Shown here in pieces: positions 1-8,056 of a stretch of 38,990 nt of DNA. The first letter of the stretch is position 1; every line of letters begins with the position of its first letter. Made by a program: the position numbers and the translations under genes. Source of the DNA: Deltaproteobacteria bacterium (lineage in GTDB: Bacteria; Myxococcota; Myxococcia; Myxococcales; 40CM-4-68-19). A model generated the notes under the pieces. The model was not told the DNA's origin, ran no database searches, and saw only the letters and a program-made list of their open reading frames with translations. The stretch spans positions 1-38,990 of the forward strand of contig VBKL01000153.1 in NCBI GenBank assembly GCA_005879805.1, given 5' to 3'.

Positions 1-874
1 GATCGAAGTCGCCCAGCAGGGGATCGTAGATGTCGAGGCCGCCATTGCGGCCGGCCGCGCCTGCGCCGGGCCCGAGGCTGGAGACCCAGACGGTGGCGTC
101 CGGGGCGATGGTGAGCGCGTACGGACAGCGCGTGCAGGTGGGGGTTTCGGTCAGACCGGGCAACGTCTTGAGCACCGGCGCGAGGGTGAGCGCGGAAAGG
201 TCGACGATCGCGATCTCGTCCGCGCCGCAGGTGCTGTAGAGCGTCTTGCCATCGGGCGTGAGACGCACGCCGTGGGCCGCCGGACAGAGCGGCACTCGCT
301 TGGTGACGTTCATCGAGGCCGCGTCGATGACGACGAGGTTCGAGTCACCGAGCCGGGGGCTCGTCGGGGTCATCTTGCCGAGCTTCACGAGGTCGTAGTG
401 CGTGACGTAGATGGTCTTCCCGTCGGGCGAGATGGTGAGGTCGCCTGGATTCGGATCGACCTGCGCGAACGCCACCTGGGCGCCGTCCTTGGTCGCGAGC
501 TTGAGGACGAATCCCGGGATCGTCCCGGTACCGTGGCTCCCATGCGGACCGGTGCCCGACCCGGCGACCGCCTCGCTCAGGTTGATGTAGACGAACCTTC
601 CCGCGGGATCGGCGGCGAGGTGGTGCGGGCCCTCGAGCTCCACCGGAATGAATCCGACGGGGATGCTGAAGCGGACTTTCTGCGTCGCCGGGTCGACCGC
701 GGAGAGCAGATCGCTTCCGTTGTCGGTGGTGAGGAAGAGGCCATTGAGCGGGCCGGTGGCAGGTCGATCGGCACCGAAGGCGGCGCCGTGGAAGACGGGC
801 GTCTCGCCCTTTCCGCACGCTGAGAGCGCGACCGATGTTGCGACGAGAACCAGGAGAGATCGCCAGATGCGCAT
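1..874 (-). CDS. Beta-propeller (YVTN-type) lipoprotein, 3' end outside window
   Basis: The reading frame starts at an ATG at 874 and stays open to the left edge, so 291 residues are visible and the C-terminus is missing. It begins with a lipoprotein signal (MRIWRSLLVLVATSVALSAC), with the lipobox Cys at residue 20. After this come repeats of the style LTISPDGKTIYVTHYD and RLTPDGKTLYSTC, typical of YVTN/lactonase-like seven-bladed beta-propellers. A CxxC pair (PTCTRCPYAL) lies near the visible end. The protein is probably anchored in the periplasm or at the cell surface. No catalytic residues can be assigned, and propellers of this type often have unknown ligands. It is transcribed divergently from the 956 gene. 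Confidence 0.75.
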   Translation of the reverse strand, partial: MRIWRSLLVLVATSVALSACGKGETPVFHGAAFGADRPATGPLNGLFLTTDNGSDLLSAVDPATQKVRFSIPVGFIPVELEGPHHLAADPAGRFVYINLSEAVAGSGTGPHGSHGTGTIPGFVLKLATKDGAQVAFAQVDPNPGDLTISPDGKTIYVTHYDLVKLGKMTPTSPRLGDSNLVVIDAASMNVTKRVPLCPAAHGVRLTPDGKTLYSTCGADEIAIVDLSALTLAPVLKTLPGLTETPTCTRCPYALTIAPDATVWVSSLGPGAGAAGRNGGLDIYDPLLGDFD

Positions 875-919
875 CCGCTCCGGAGCATACCGCCTTCCGA
901 CGAGGCGAGCGCACCGCCG

Positions 920-948
920 TTGACGGTCAGGAGGGCCGAGAGTAAATG
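920..948 (+). promoter_or_regulatory. Candidate sigma70-type promoter (TTGACG-N17-TAAATG)
   Basis: TTGACG at 920-925 and TAAATG at 943-948 are separated by exactly 17 bases, just upstream of the 956 gene. Transcription would begin around 954-957, nearly on the GTG at 956, so the message could be leaderless. The alternative TTG start at 920 would lie inside the -35 box, so the two readings compete. Seen by eye only. Confidence 0.35.
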
Positions 949-955
949 CGGCAGT

Positions 956-1333
956 GTGATCGCGGACCTGGGCAGTTCGCGCGCTAGGCGCGTCGTCGGC
1001 CTCGGGATCGCGTGTTTCCTCTCCTGGCAGGCGGTGGGAATCCTGCCCGCGATCAAGCTGGCCCCGGCGTGCTGCTGCCTGCGCATGCAGGCGGAAAAGA
1101 AGCGCTGCCCCGTCTGCGCGCACGGGAAGGATCTCGAGTCGGGACAGCCCCTCCTCAAGACCTGCGGCTCCGACGGCGCCACCAGCATTCCTCTTGCGCT
1201 GGTCTCGCCGGTCCTCCCGGCCGCGGCCGCCGAGCACGCGGTGCCCGCGAAGCAGCCCTTGCCGGAGGACGAGATTCCGCCGCTCGCTCCGGCACCCGCC
1301 GTTGAAGTCCCCACGCCTCCACCGCTCGCCTGA
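956..1333 (+). CDS. Small exported protein with CCC and CxxC motifs, Pro-rich tail
   Basis: I do not recognise a named family. From GTG 956 the product is about 125 residues. It has a hydrophobic N-terminal segment (VVGLGIACFLSWQAVGIL), then APACCCLRM and, about 11 residues on, KKRCPVCAHGKD and a further Cys (LLKTCG). The C-terminal third is rich in Pro and Ala (PPLAPAPAVEVPTPPPLA). The clustered cysteines suggest metal binding or disulfides outside the cytoplasm; that is inference. An in-frame TTG at 920 would give 137 residues, but it overlaps a good -35 box. The next gene, 57 bases downstream on the same strand, encodes another exported Cys-motif protein, so the two may be co-transcribed. 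Confidence 0.6.
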   Translation: MIADLGSSRARRVVGLGIACFLSWQAVGILPAIKLAPACCCLRMQAEKKRCPVCAHGKDLESGQPLLKTCGSDGATSIPLALVSPVLPAAAAEHAVPAKQPLPEDEIPPLAPAPAVEVPTPPPLA

Positions 1334-1389
1334 CCGCAGGGTCGGTCTGTCGCTCGGGTGGTGTTGCATCTTGCGTGGGAGGATTCCTC

Positions 1390-2292
1390 ATGCGCGTTCG
1401 CGTTGTCGTTTTCGTCGCCGCGCTGGCGGTCGTACTTGCGTTACCTGCTCTCGCCTGCTCCATCTGTGGTTGTGATCCGGCCGCGGGCACGCTGGGACTC
1501 GACCGTCCGAGCGCGAGCAGCCTTCGCCTCGCCATCGAGGATCGCTACCTCGCCAAGGAGTCGGGCACGGGCGGGGAGGCGGAATCGGAGCGCGAGGATC
1601 GCTTGCTCCTTCGCGCCCAGTACTCGCCGCTCCGTCCGCTCGTGCTCCAGGTCGAGGTGCCGTACTTCATCTTCAAGAACCACCTCAATTCGGCCGGGGT
1701 GCGCGACGACAGCGCCACCGGACTCGGCGACGTCACCTTCGGGGCGCGGTACGAGCTTCTTCGTGTCGGCCTCGACGCGCGCCACGTGGTGGCGCTGACC
1801 GGCACGGTCAAGGCGCCGACGGGTCCCAATGCCCGCCATCTTCCCAACGAGGAACCGGACGAGCACATCCAGCTGGGCACCGGGAGCTGGGACGGGCTCG
1901 CGGGAATTTCCTATTTGTATGGGTTCCAACCGTTTACCCTCTATGCGAACGCTTCTACGCGTTTGAACACCGCCAACGGCAGGGGCTTCCGCTATGGCCA
2001 CGCGGTGTTCGGCACGCTCGGAGGGCGGCGCGCCTTCCTCGACAGCCGGCGCCTCCTCGTCTCGCTCGAGGCGCAAGCCCGTTACGCGGGAAAGGACCAC
2101 TTCGCCGACGGGTCGACCGATCCCGACACGGGGGGCTTCATCGGGTACGCCTCCGGAAGCGTCGGCTATGCGCTGACGAGCGATTTGCTGTTGCGGGCGG
2201 TTGCACAGGTTCCAGTGATCAAGGATTTGAACGGCGTGCAAGGTGAGCATCCGGTTTTGTACTTGAACCTTGCCTACGATTTTGGAATGTGA
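1390..2292 (+). CDS. Outer-membrane transporter-like beta-barrel with CSICGC motif
   Basis: The 300-residue product starts at ATG 1390, preceded by GGAGG seven bases upstream. A signal peptide (MRVRVVVFVAALAVVLALPALA) is followed at once by CSICGCDPAAG. The rest has the alternating pattern of an outer-membrane barrel (LVLQVEVPYFIF, GLGDVTFGARYEL, LYLNLAYDFGM), resembling the MetA-pathway/transporter-like barrel families of proteobacteria. Exported barrels with an N-terminal CxxCGC motif are known in deltaproteobacteria, and I associate them loosely with metal or redox loci; no function is established here. It follows the other Cys-rich exported protein (956-1333), which supports a shared role. 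Confidence 0.65.
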   Translation: MRVRVVVFVAALAVVLALPALACSICGCDPAAGTLGLDRPSASSLRLAIEDRYLAKESGTGGEAESEREDRLLLRAQYSPLRPLVLQVEVPYFIFKNHLNSAGVRDDSATGLGDVTFGARYELLRVGLDARHVVALTGTVKAPTGPNARHLPNEEPDEHIQLGTGSWDGLAGISYLYGFQPFTLYANASTRLNTANGRGFRYGHAVFGTLGGRRAFLDSRRLLVSLEAQARYAGKDHFADGSTDPDTGGFIGYASGSVGYALTSDLLLRAVAQVPVIKDLNGVQGEHPVLYLNLAYDFGM

Positions 2293-2354
2293 GGCCCTGC
2301 GGAGATGCGTGCGCGAAGTGCGCCCTGGAGTGCGACAGGGCCCAGGTGCGTTAA

Positions 2355-2398
2355 GATGACGTGACCGCCCGCTCTCCGCGGGGGGTCACCAGGTCATC
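2355..2398 (+). promoter_or_regulatory. Long hairpin directly abutting the start codon of the 2399 gene
   Basis: The arm at 2355-2372 pairs with 2378-2398 around a five-base loop (2373-2377). The inner stem is 12 pairs with one G-G mismatch (2367/2383). After a three-base bulge (2390-2392) come six more pairs, GATGAC (2355-2360) with GTCATC (2393-2398). The ATG at 2399 follows immediately, and the only purine-rich ribosome-binding element (AGG, 2391-2393) sits in the bulge and stem. It could limit translation of the lipoprotein, or act as a T-less terminator for the upstream gene. Confidence 0.5.
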
Positions 2399-3442
2399 AT
2401 GCGCATCCCGGTCGCTGTCCTCGTCATCCTCACCTTTGGCTGTGCCACCGTTCGCGTTCCCGCCGGATCGGTCGAAGGCCCGCCGCCTGACCTGGGCGAG
2501 GTGGCGGACCCGAAGGTGGAGTTGTGGCTCGAAGGAGGATCGGCGGCGAGCTCGTCGGAGACGGCGCAGGCGCAGAAGGCCGCGCGGGATGCTCTCGCGA
2601 TCGCGATCGCCCAGCGCCGTCCGGACGTCTCGGCGCTCGGGGCGGAGGATCCCGTCATCGTCGTCCGCGAGCGCGCCATCACCCGGACGCCCGCCCGGCG
2701 CCGGGAGCAGGTCGCGGCCAAGGTGGGAATGGCGGTGGGGATCGTCGCCGTTGCGGCAGTCGCGGTCTTCGTCGCGCTGACTTCCAAGGGCGGCGGAGGA
2801 GGCTCGAAGGCTGCACCGGCTGCGAAAGCCGCTCCCGGCGCCGCCGCCAAGGCCGCACCGGCCGCCGCTCCAGCAGCGAAGGCGGCTGCACCGGCGGCGA
2901 GCGGCGCGGTGGCCACCGCCAAGGCCAAGGCCGCGCCCGCAAGGATACCGGGTCGTCCGCGTTCGGGGCCCGTGGCGAGGCCAGCCCCCGGCGCCCCACC
3001 GCAGCCAACTCAGGGCGGTGGGAAACCCACGCCGGCCCGTCCGGGATTCGCTCCGGGACCGCCGCCGCCGATGTGGTACCCGGCCACACGTCCCGGCGGA
3101 TTCATCTATTGGGAGGCTGGAATCGCGTTCCACACCCCGGTCCCCTTCGACCCGGACGTCGCATCCGATGGCGAGGCGCCACTTCCCGCCGGGCCGCCTC
3201 CCGACGAAATGGCGGAAGAGTCGCTGCCCCCTCCGCTCCCGCCGCTGCCGGAGATGGAAAAGCTGCCCCTCGACCAGCGCGGATTCTTCGACGGCGATCT
3301 GACGCTCCTCGAGGTGGACGTGGTGGACCGCGCGACCGGTACCGTGCTCTGGACGCGACGGGTGAAGTCGGGAGCCGATCCGCGCGACCGCGGCGACGTC
3401 CAGCGCCTGCTCGACGAGGCGCTCGCCGATCTGCCGCGCTGA
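2399..3442 (+). CDS. Lipoprotein with one membrane segment and Ala/Pro/Lys-rich linker
   Basis: The 347-residue product begins with a lipoprotein signal (MRIPVAVLVILTFGC). The N-terminal region contains PKVELWLEGG and a helical stretch (ALAIAIAQRRPDVSALG). A hydrophobic segment (VGMAVGIVAVAAVAVFVAL, about residues 108-126) leads into a Gly-Ser and Ala/Pro/Lys linker, then a Pro-rich region. The C-terminal domain (LTLLEVDVVDRATGTVLW, then VKSGADPRD) resembles myxobacterial lipoproteins that describe a quantity carried by the cell envelope. I cannot name a family. Residues 114-179 are encoded by a 199-base block duplicated exactly inside gltI downstream. Here the block looks native, because the membrane segment runs smoothly into it. 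Confidence 0.65.
   Translation: MRIPVAVLVILTFGCATVRVPAGSVEGPPPDLGEVADPKVELWLEGGSAASSSETAQAQKAARDALAIAIAQRRPDVSALGAEDPVIVVRERAITRTPARRREQVAAKVGMAVGIVAVAAVAVFVALTSKGGGGGSKAAPAAKAAPGAAAKAAPAAAPAAKAAAPAASGAVATAKAKAAPARIPGRPRSGPVARPAPGAPPQPTQGGGKPTPARPGFAPGPPPPMWYPATRPGGFIYWEAGIAFHTPVPFDPDVASDGEAPLPAGPPPDEMAEESLPPPLPPLPEMEKLPLDQRGFFDGDLTLLEVDVVDRATGTVLWTRRVKSGADPRDRGDVQRLLDEALADLPR
2738..2936 (+). repeat. 199-bp exact direct repeat, copy 1 (probable donor)
   Basis: This block is identical base for base to 3840-4038 (offset 1102). It encodes a hydrophobic segment, a Gly-Ser stretch and an Ala/Pro/Lys-rich run within the 2399 lipoprotein. The match ends sharply: 2737 differs from 3839 and 2937 from 4039. 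Both copies are read in the same frame. Confidence 0.95.
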
Positions 3443-3489
3443 GCGGCGGAAAAGCGGCGATTCCCACCGCTCCGGCGTAGAGTGGCGGC

Positions 3490-3708
3490 ATGCCCAGAAC
3501 GAAAACGCTTTTCCTCGTCGCGGCGGCGGCCGGCCTGTTCGGCTGCGCACACGCCGGAGTGAAGAAGGTATCGGACTGCGGCGAGGTGCCCGTCGAGCAG
3601 CGCCTGCAATGCGCCGCCTGCACGGTCCAGAACGACGTCCCCGGCGCCGGCAGCGGCTACGAGTACCGGCCCGACAACGATCCCTCCAACCGGTGCGTAA
3701 AGCTCTAG
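3490..3708 (+). CDS. Small lipoprotein with conserved-looking cysteines
   Basis: The 72-residue product has a lipoprotein signal (MPRTKTLFLVAAAAGLFGC). The mature part has Cys residues in SDCGEVP, LQCAACTVQNDVP and NRCVKL, with an acidic, polar C-terminus. Family not recognised. It stands alone between the 2399 lipoprotein and gltI, 47 and 38 bases away, on the same strand. The signal peptide and the spacing make a real gene likely despite the short length. Confidence 0.6.
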   Translation: MPRTKTLFLVAAAAGLFGCAHAGVKKVSDCGEVPVEQRLQCAACTVQNDVPGAGSGYEYRPDNDPSNRCVKL

Positions 3709-3746
3709 CGAGCGTCGTTTTCCGGATCTCTGGTACAAACCGCGGC

Positions 3747-4433
3747 ATGCGCCTCGCGCTCCCGATCGCGCTCGCCTTCGCGCTTCCCGCTCTGGCAGCG
3801 GAGGATCTCGGCCCCACCCTGAGCAAGATCAAGGAAAGCGGGATCGTCGCCGTTGCGGCAGTCGCGGTCTTCGTCGCGCTGACTTCCAAGGGCGGCGGAG
3901 GAGGCTCGAAGGCTGCACCGGCTGCGAAAGCCGCTCCCGGCGCCGCCGCCAAGGCCGCACCGGCCGCCGCTCCAGCAGCGAAGGCGGCTGCACCGGCGGC
4001 GAGCGGCGCGGTGGCCACCGCCAAGGCCAAGGCCGCGCACGAGGAGAAGAAGCTCAACATCAAGATCACCAGCGCCAAGGACCACGGAGAGTCGTTCCTC
4101 ATCCTCGAGTCGGGCCGGGCCGCGGCGTTCATGCTCGACGACGTGCTGCTCTACGGAGAGTTGGCGAAGGCGCGCCGGCGCGACGACTGGATCGTCACCG
4201 GCACGCCGCAGTCGCGCGAGGCCTACGGCTGCTCGATGCGCAAGGGCGACGCGAAGTTCAAGGCGCTCGTCGACCGCACCGTCGCGCGCATCGAAACTTC
4301 CGGCGAGGCGGAGAAGATCTACGCGAAGTGGTTCTTGAATCCCATCCCGCCGCGCAACTTGAATCTCAACTTCCCGCTCAGCGAGGAGATGAAGGCGCTC
4401 TTCAAGTCACCCAACGACAAGGCCCTGGAGTAG
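3747..4433 (+). CDS. gltI: Glutamate/aspartate ABC transporter binding protein, N-lobe replaced (chimeric)
   Basis: The C-terminal half matches the GltI family closely: ITSAKDHGESF, LESGRAAAFMLDDVLL, ETSGEAEKIYAKWF, NPIPPRNLNLNF and EMKALFKSPNDKALE are near-textbook. The signal peptide (residues 1-18) and LGPTLSKIKESG are also in place. The normal N-lobe, about 120 residues with most ligand contacts, is absent. Residues 32-97 are instead the hydrophobic and Ala-rich segment encoded by the exact 199-base repeat. Total length is 228 residues against about 300 for the family. As written the protein could not bind an amino acid, and the inserted hydrophobic segment would disturb export. The following genes gltJKL are intact, which points to a local rearrangement or assembly error. 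Confidence 0.85.
   Translation: MRLALPIALAFALPALAAEDLGPTLSKIKESGIVAVAAVAVFVALTSKGGGGGSKAAPAAKAAPGAAAKAAPAAAPAAKAAAPAASGAVATAKAKAAHEEKKLNIKITSAKDHGESFLILESGRAAAFMLDDVLLYGELAKARRRDDWIVTGTPQSREAYGCSMRKGDAKFKALVDRTVARIETSGEAEKIYAKWFLNPIPPRNLNLNFPLSEEMKALFKSPNDKALE
3840..4038 (+). repeat. 199-bp exact direct repeat, copy 2 (inside gltI)
   Basis: Identical to 2738-2936. It replaces the expected coding sequence of the GltI N-lobe. The left join falls within GGGATCGTCGCC, where a native gltI sequence (ESGIV then V/I-GHRE) could share short homology. The right join is at GCCGCGC before the native residues HEEKKLNI. Confidence 0.95.
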
Positions 4434-4443
4434 CCGCCCCGCC

Positions 4444-5175
4444 GTGGGTCCCCTGGATTTCCACGTTTTCCTGCAGCCCGTGCCGACGGGCGAGACGACG
4501 TATCTCGGCTGGCTCCTGCAGGGGCTGCGCACCACCGTCTTGCTCTCCGCGTGCGCCTGGGCCGTCGCGCTCGTCCTCGGTTCGCTGCTCGGCGTGTTCC
4601 GGACCGTACCGAGCCGCGCGCTGCGCGCCATCGCGGGCGCCTACGTGGAAGTGTTCCGCAACGTGCCGCTCCTCGTGCAGCTCTTCATCTGGTACTTCGT
4701 CGTTCCCGAGATCGTTCCCGGCGGTGAGCGGTTCAAGCAGATCGATCCCTGGCTGCAGCAATTCCTCGCCTCCATGTTTTGCCTCGGCCTCTTCACCGCG
4801 GCCCGCGTCTGCGAGCAGGTCCGGGCGGGAATCGAGTCGCTCGCGCGCGGGCAGCGCAACGCGGCGCTCGCGCTCGGGCTCACCCTCCCGCAGACGTACC
4901 GGCACGTGCTCTTGCCCATGGCGGGGAGGATCATCGTGCCTCCGCTCACCTCCGAGACGTTGAACGTCTTCAAGAACTCCGCGGTCTGCTCGACGATAGG
5001 GCTGCTCGAGCTGACCGCACAGGGCAGGCAACTCGTCGACTACACGGCTCGAGCCTACGAGTCGTTCCTCGCCGTCACGGTGCTCTACCTCCTGCTCAAT
5101 GCGGCGGTGCTCCTCATCATGCGCAAGGTGGAGGCGCGCACCCGCGTTCCCGGCTACCTCGGATCGGGGCGCTAG
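4444..5175 (+). CDS. gltJ: Glutamate/aspartate ABC transporter permease
   Basis: This inner-membrane permease of the His/Glu/Gln family has 243 residues from GTG 4444. Hydrophobic helices include [20 protein letters not shown] near residue 30 and [19 protein letters not shown] near 215. [20 protein letters not shown] is the usual family signature. The ATPase-docking loop reads [19 protein letters not shown]. It starts 10 bases after gltI and ends 2 bases before gltK. With gltK it would form the heteromeric channel powered by GltL. Length and motifs are complete. Confidence 0.9.
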   Translation: MGPLDFHVFLQPVPTGETTYLGWLLQGLRTTVLLSACAWAVALVLGSLLGVFRTVPSRALRAIAGAYVEVFRNVPLLVQLFIWYFVVPEIVPGGERFKQIDPWLQQFLASMFCLGLFTAARVCEQVRAGIESLARGQRNAALALGLTLPQTYRHVLLPMAGRIIVPPLTSETLNVFKNSAVCSTIGLLELTAQGRQLVDYTARAYESFLAVTVLYLLLNAAVLLIMRKVEARTRVPGYLGSGR

Positions 5176-5177
5176 CC

Positions 5178-5855
5178 GTGTACCAGCTCGACTGGAGCTC
5201 GATTCCGGGCGCGCTCCCCTTCCTCTGGCAGGGGATGAAGATCTCGCTGGAGATCACGCTCGTGGCGATCGCCGCCGGCATCTTCTGGGGGACGATCCTC
5301 GCGCTCATGCGCCTGTCGCCGGTGCGAGCGCTATCCCTGCTCGCGACGGGCTACGTGAGCCTCTTCCGCTCGATTCCCCTGGTGATGGTGCTGCTCTGGT
5401 TCTTCCTCGTCGTTCCCACGCTCCTGCGCGATGTGCTCGGTCTGAGCCACGCGACCGATCTGCGGCTCGCCTCGGCGATGGTGGGCTTCGCGCTCTTCGA
5501 GGCTGCGTACTACTCGGAGATCATGCGCGCGGGCATCCAGAGCGTCTCGCGGGGGCAGGCACAGGCTGCGCTCGCGCTCGGGATGCGACCCCTGCAGGCG
5601 ATGTGGCTGGTAGTGCTGCCCCAGGCATTCCGCAACATGCTGCCGCTGCTCCTGACTCAGGCGATCATACTCTTCCAGGACACCTCGCTCGTGTACGTCT
5701 CGGCGCTCGCCGACTTCTTCGGAGCGGCCTACAAGGTCGGAGACCGCGACGGGCGGCTGGTCGAGATGTTGCTGTTCGCGGGAGCGGTCTACTTCGTCAT
5801 CTGCTCCGCTGCCTCCTTCGCGGTGCGCAGGTTCCAGCGAAGGCTCGCCGCGTGA
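5178..5855 (+). CDS. gltK: Glutamate/aspartate ABC transporter permease
   Basis: This is the second inner-membrane permease, 225 residues from GTG 5178. The N-terminus ([19 protein letters not shown]) resembles GltK. Family motifs are [18 protein letters not shown] and the coupling loop [18 protein letters not shown], which contacts the ATPase. [16 protein letters not shown] near the C-terminus is typical of polar amino-acid permeases. It overlaps gltL by four bases, suggesting coupled translation. Nothing appears missing. Confidence 0.9.
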   Translation: MYQLDWSSIPGALPFLWQGMKISLEITLVAIAAGIFWGTILALMRLSPVRALSLLATGYVSLFRSIPLVMVLLWFFLVVPTLLRDVLGLSHATDLRLASAMVGFALFEAAYYSEIMRAGIQSVSRGQAQAALALGMRPLQAMWLVVLPQAFRNMLPLLLTQAIILFQDTSLVYVSALADFFGAAYKVGDRDGRLVEMLLFAGAVYFVICSAASFAVRRFQRRLAA

Positions 5856-6580
5856 TCTCCATCCGCGACGTGCACAAGTCGTACGGGACCGTCGAGGTCC
5901 TCTCCGGCTGCTCGACCGAAGTGAAGAAGGGTGAGGTGATCGTCGTCTGCGGTCCCTCGGGATCGGGCAAGAGCACGCTCATCAAGTGCGTCAACGGGCT
6001 CGAGCCCATCCAGAGTGGGGAGATCGTGGTCGACGGGATCTCGGTCGCCGCTCGCCGCACGAATCTGCCCAAGCTCCGCGCGCGGGTCGGGATGGTCTTC
6101 CAGCACTTCGACCTCTTCCCGCACCTGAAGGTCATCGACAACCTGACGCTCGCGCAGAGGAAGGTCCTGGGCCGGCGCGAGGAGGAGGCACGCGCCAGGG
6201 CGTTTTCGCTCCTCGATCGCGTGGGGCTTCGCGAGCACGCCCACAAGCATCCCGGCGAGCTGTCGGGCGGTCAGCAACAACGGGTCGCCATCGCGCGGTC
6301 GCTCGCGCTCGACCCCATCTGCATGCTCTTCGACGAGCCCACCTCCGCGCTTGATCCGGAGATGATCAACGAGGTGCTCGACGTGATGGTCGCTCTCGCC
6401 CGCGACGGGATGACGATGATCGTCGTGACCCACGAGATGGGGTTCGCCCGCCGCGTCGCGCACCGCATCGTATTCATGGATCGCGGGAAGATCGTCGAGG
6501 ACGCGCCGACGGCGGACTTCTTCGCGGCGCCGAAGACGGACCGGGCGCGGCAGTTTCTGTCGAAGATTTTGCAGCACTGA
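5852..6580 (+). CDS. gltL: Glutamate/aspartate ABC transporter ATPase
   Basis: The 242-residue ATPase carries the full motif set: Walker [10 protein letters not shown] (about residues 34-42), Q-loop in [12 protein letters not shown], signature LSGGQQQR (about 137-144), Walker B CMLFDEP (about 157-163) and H-loop VVTHEMGFA. The D-loop SALDPEM is present. These are the hallmarks of the polar amino-acid uptake subfamily (GlnQ/GltL/HisP). GTG 5852 overlaps the gltK stop by four bases. It is the last gene of the gltIJKL unit; I saw no clear terminator before the next gene. Confidence 0.92.
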   Translation: MISIRDVHKSYGTVEVLSGCSTEVKKGEVIVVCGPSGSGKSTLIKCVNGLEPIQSGEIVVDGISVAARRTNLPKLRARVGMVFQHFDLFPHLKVIDNLTLAQRKVLGRREEEARARAFSLLDRVGLREHAHKHPGELSGGQQQRVAIARSLALDPICMLFDEPTSALDPEMINEVLDVMVALARDGMTMIVVTHEMGFARRVAHRIVFMDRGKIVEDAPTADFFAAPKTDRARQFLSKILQH

Positions 6581-6672
6581 TGGCTGTTCGAACCTCAGAT
6601 GTCAGGTCGGATCGTGGGAATGACCTGCCGTCGATTTCGCCTCGCCGCCCGCATGATCGCTAGAATGTCCGG

Positions 6673-7989
6673 ATGGCCGAAATCATCCCCTTCCGAGGCG
6701 TCCTCTACGACCCGGCGCGCGCGGGTCCGGTAGACCGGCTCATCGCTCCTCCGTACGACGTCATCTCGCCGGCCGAGCGGAGCGCCCTCGCCGCGAAGAG
6801 CCCGCACAACTTCGTGCGCCTCATCCTTCCCGAGGGGGAGGGCGACGAGAAGTACTCGCGTGCCGCGAACCTGCTCGCCGACTGGCAGCGCCAGGGCGTC
6901 CTGCGCCGGGACGACAAGCCCGCTCTCTACCGCTATCACCAGACCTTCTCGGCGCTCGGCAGGGAGTTCACCCGCAAAGGGTTCATCGGCCGCATCCGCC
7001 TCCGCCGCTACGACGAGAGAGTGGTCCTCCCGCACGAGCGGACGCTCTCGGGGCCGAAGCTCGATCGGCTGAAGCTCAAGCGCGCGACGCGCACCCATCT
7101 CTCGCAGGTGCTGGCCGTGTACGCGGATCGGACGGGTGCGGTGGAGGCGGCCTTTGCCGGGACCGACGCGGCACAGCCCGCTCTCGAGGCGCGGATGGAC
7201 GGGGTCGTCCACCGGATCTTCCGGCTGACCGACGCCACGGCGCAGGCGCGGATCGCCGCGGCGATGGCGGACAAGCGCGTCTACATCGCCGACGGGCACC
7301 ACCGGTACGAAACCATGCTCGCGTTGCGCGAGGAGCTGCGCCCGCTGGCGAGCTCACCGGACTCGTCGGTCGAGTTCGGATCCATCTTCCTCACCCGCAT
7401 GGAGGATCCCGGCCTCCTCATCCTGCCCACGCACCGGGTCGTCCACGCTCTTCCGGGCTTCGACCCCGCTCGCTTCGTCGAGCGCATGCGCGAGCAATTC
7501 GAGGTCGAGGAGCTTCCGGCGCTCTCGACTTCCGAGCTCCGCGACGAGCTTGCGACAAAGGGCAGCGTCCGGCCGGCGTTCCTCGTGGCACTCGGGCAAA
7601 GGCGTCTCCTGCTCGCCCTGCGGCCGGGCGCGGAGGTCGCCGTGCCGGGACCTCTGCCGCTCCGCACCGTGGACGTCGCGGTCCTCCATGCCTTGGTCTT
7701 CGAGCAGATCCTGGGTATCGACCGCGCCGCGCAGGAGAAGCAGGCCAACCTGCGCTACGTGAAGGACTTCGAGGCCGCCCTGGGCGAGGCCGCGCTTCCC
7801 GGCGTACAGGCCGCCTTCCTGCTCAATCCCACCAGAGTGGAACAGCTGCAGGCAGCGGCGGACGCCGGAGAAGTGATGCCGCAAAAATCCACCTACTTCT
7901 TCCCGAAGCTCGCTTCGGGACTGGTCCTGAACCCCATCGTGCCTGAGGAAAAGGCGGATTTGCTTGGTACGGGGCCCGGTTCGCGTTAA
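6673..7989 (+). CDS. DUF1015 family protein
   Basis: The 438-residue protein is of usual length for DUF1015. Visible family signatures are the N-terminal IIPFRGVLYDP, VDRLIAPPYDVIS and PHNFVRLILPEGE, then ERTLSGPKLDRLKL, VYIADGHHRYETML and the C-terminal YVKDFEAAL and MPQKSTYFFPKLASGLVLNP. The family is cytoplasmic and widespread; its biochemical role is not settled to my knowledge. In many genomes it lies near serine/glycine metabolism genes, but there is no such neighbour here. The ATG at 6673 begins the conserved MAEIIPFRG. Confidence 0.9.
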   Translation: MAEIIPFRGVLYDPARAGPVDRLIAPPYDVISPAERSALAAKSPHNFVRLILPEGEGDEKYSRAANLLADWQRQGVLRRDDKPALYRYHQTFSALGREFTRKGFIGRIRLRRYDERVVLPHERTLSGPKLDRLKLKRATRTHLSQVLAVYADRTGAVEAAFAGTDAAQPALEARMDGVVHRIFRLTDATAQARIAAAMADKRVYIADGHHRYETMLALREELRPLASSPDSSVEFGSIFLTRMEDPGLLILPTHRVVHALPGFDPARFVERMREQFEVEELPALSTSELRDELATKGSVRPAFLVALGQRRLLLALRPGAEVAVPGPLPLRTVDVAVLHALVFEQILGIDRAAQEKQANLRYVKDFEAALGEAALPGVQAAFLLNPTRVEQLQAAADAGEVMPQKSTYFFPKLASGLVLNPIVPEEKADLLGTGPGSR

Positions 7990-7997
7990 AACGCCCG

Positions 7998-8037
7998 GAC
8001 CGCTGCAGTGACGGCGGTCTCGCGGCCTATTCCGCGA
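7998..8037 (+). promoter_or_regulatory. Two tandem hairpins upstream of the cold-shock gene
   Basis: GACCGC (7998-8003) pairs with GCGGTC (8014-8019), and directly after it TCGCGG (8020-8025) pairs with CCGCGA (8032-8037). They lie between the DUF1015 stop (7989) and the csp start (8057). They could be leader structures of a cold-shock mRNA, since csp mRNAs are known to be structure-regulated, or part of a T-less terminator for the upstream gene. Confidence 0.4.
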
Positions 8038-8056
8038 GCACACGAAAGAAGTGCGA

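Noticed and set aside
3840..4038. Ala/Pro/Lys-rich segment as a novel functional domain of a binding protein
   Set aside because: It is an exact copy of an upstream gene segment and replaces, rather than adds to, the essential lobe, so a rearrangement or artefact is simpler.
2738..4038. Mobile element or CRISPR-like repeat
   Set aside because: Only two direct copies occur, with no terminal inverted repeats, transposase, target duplication or regular spacers.
2351..4132. 593-codon minus-strand open frame spanning both repeat copies
   Set aside because: It is antisense to three lipoprotein/transport genes and consists of low-complexity Arg/Ala/Gly-rich sequence; the plus-strand genes have signals and family motifs.
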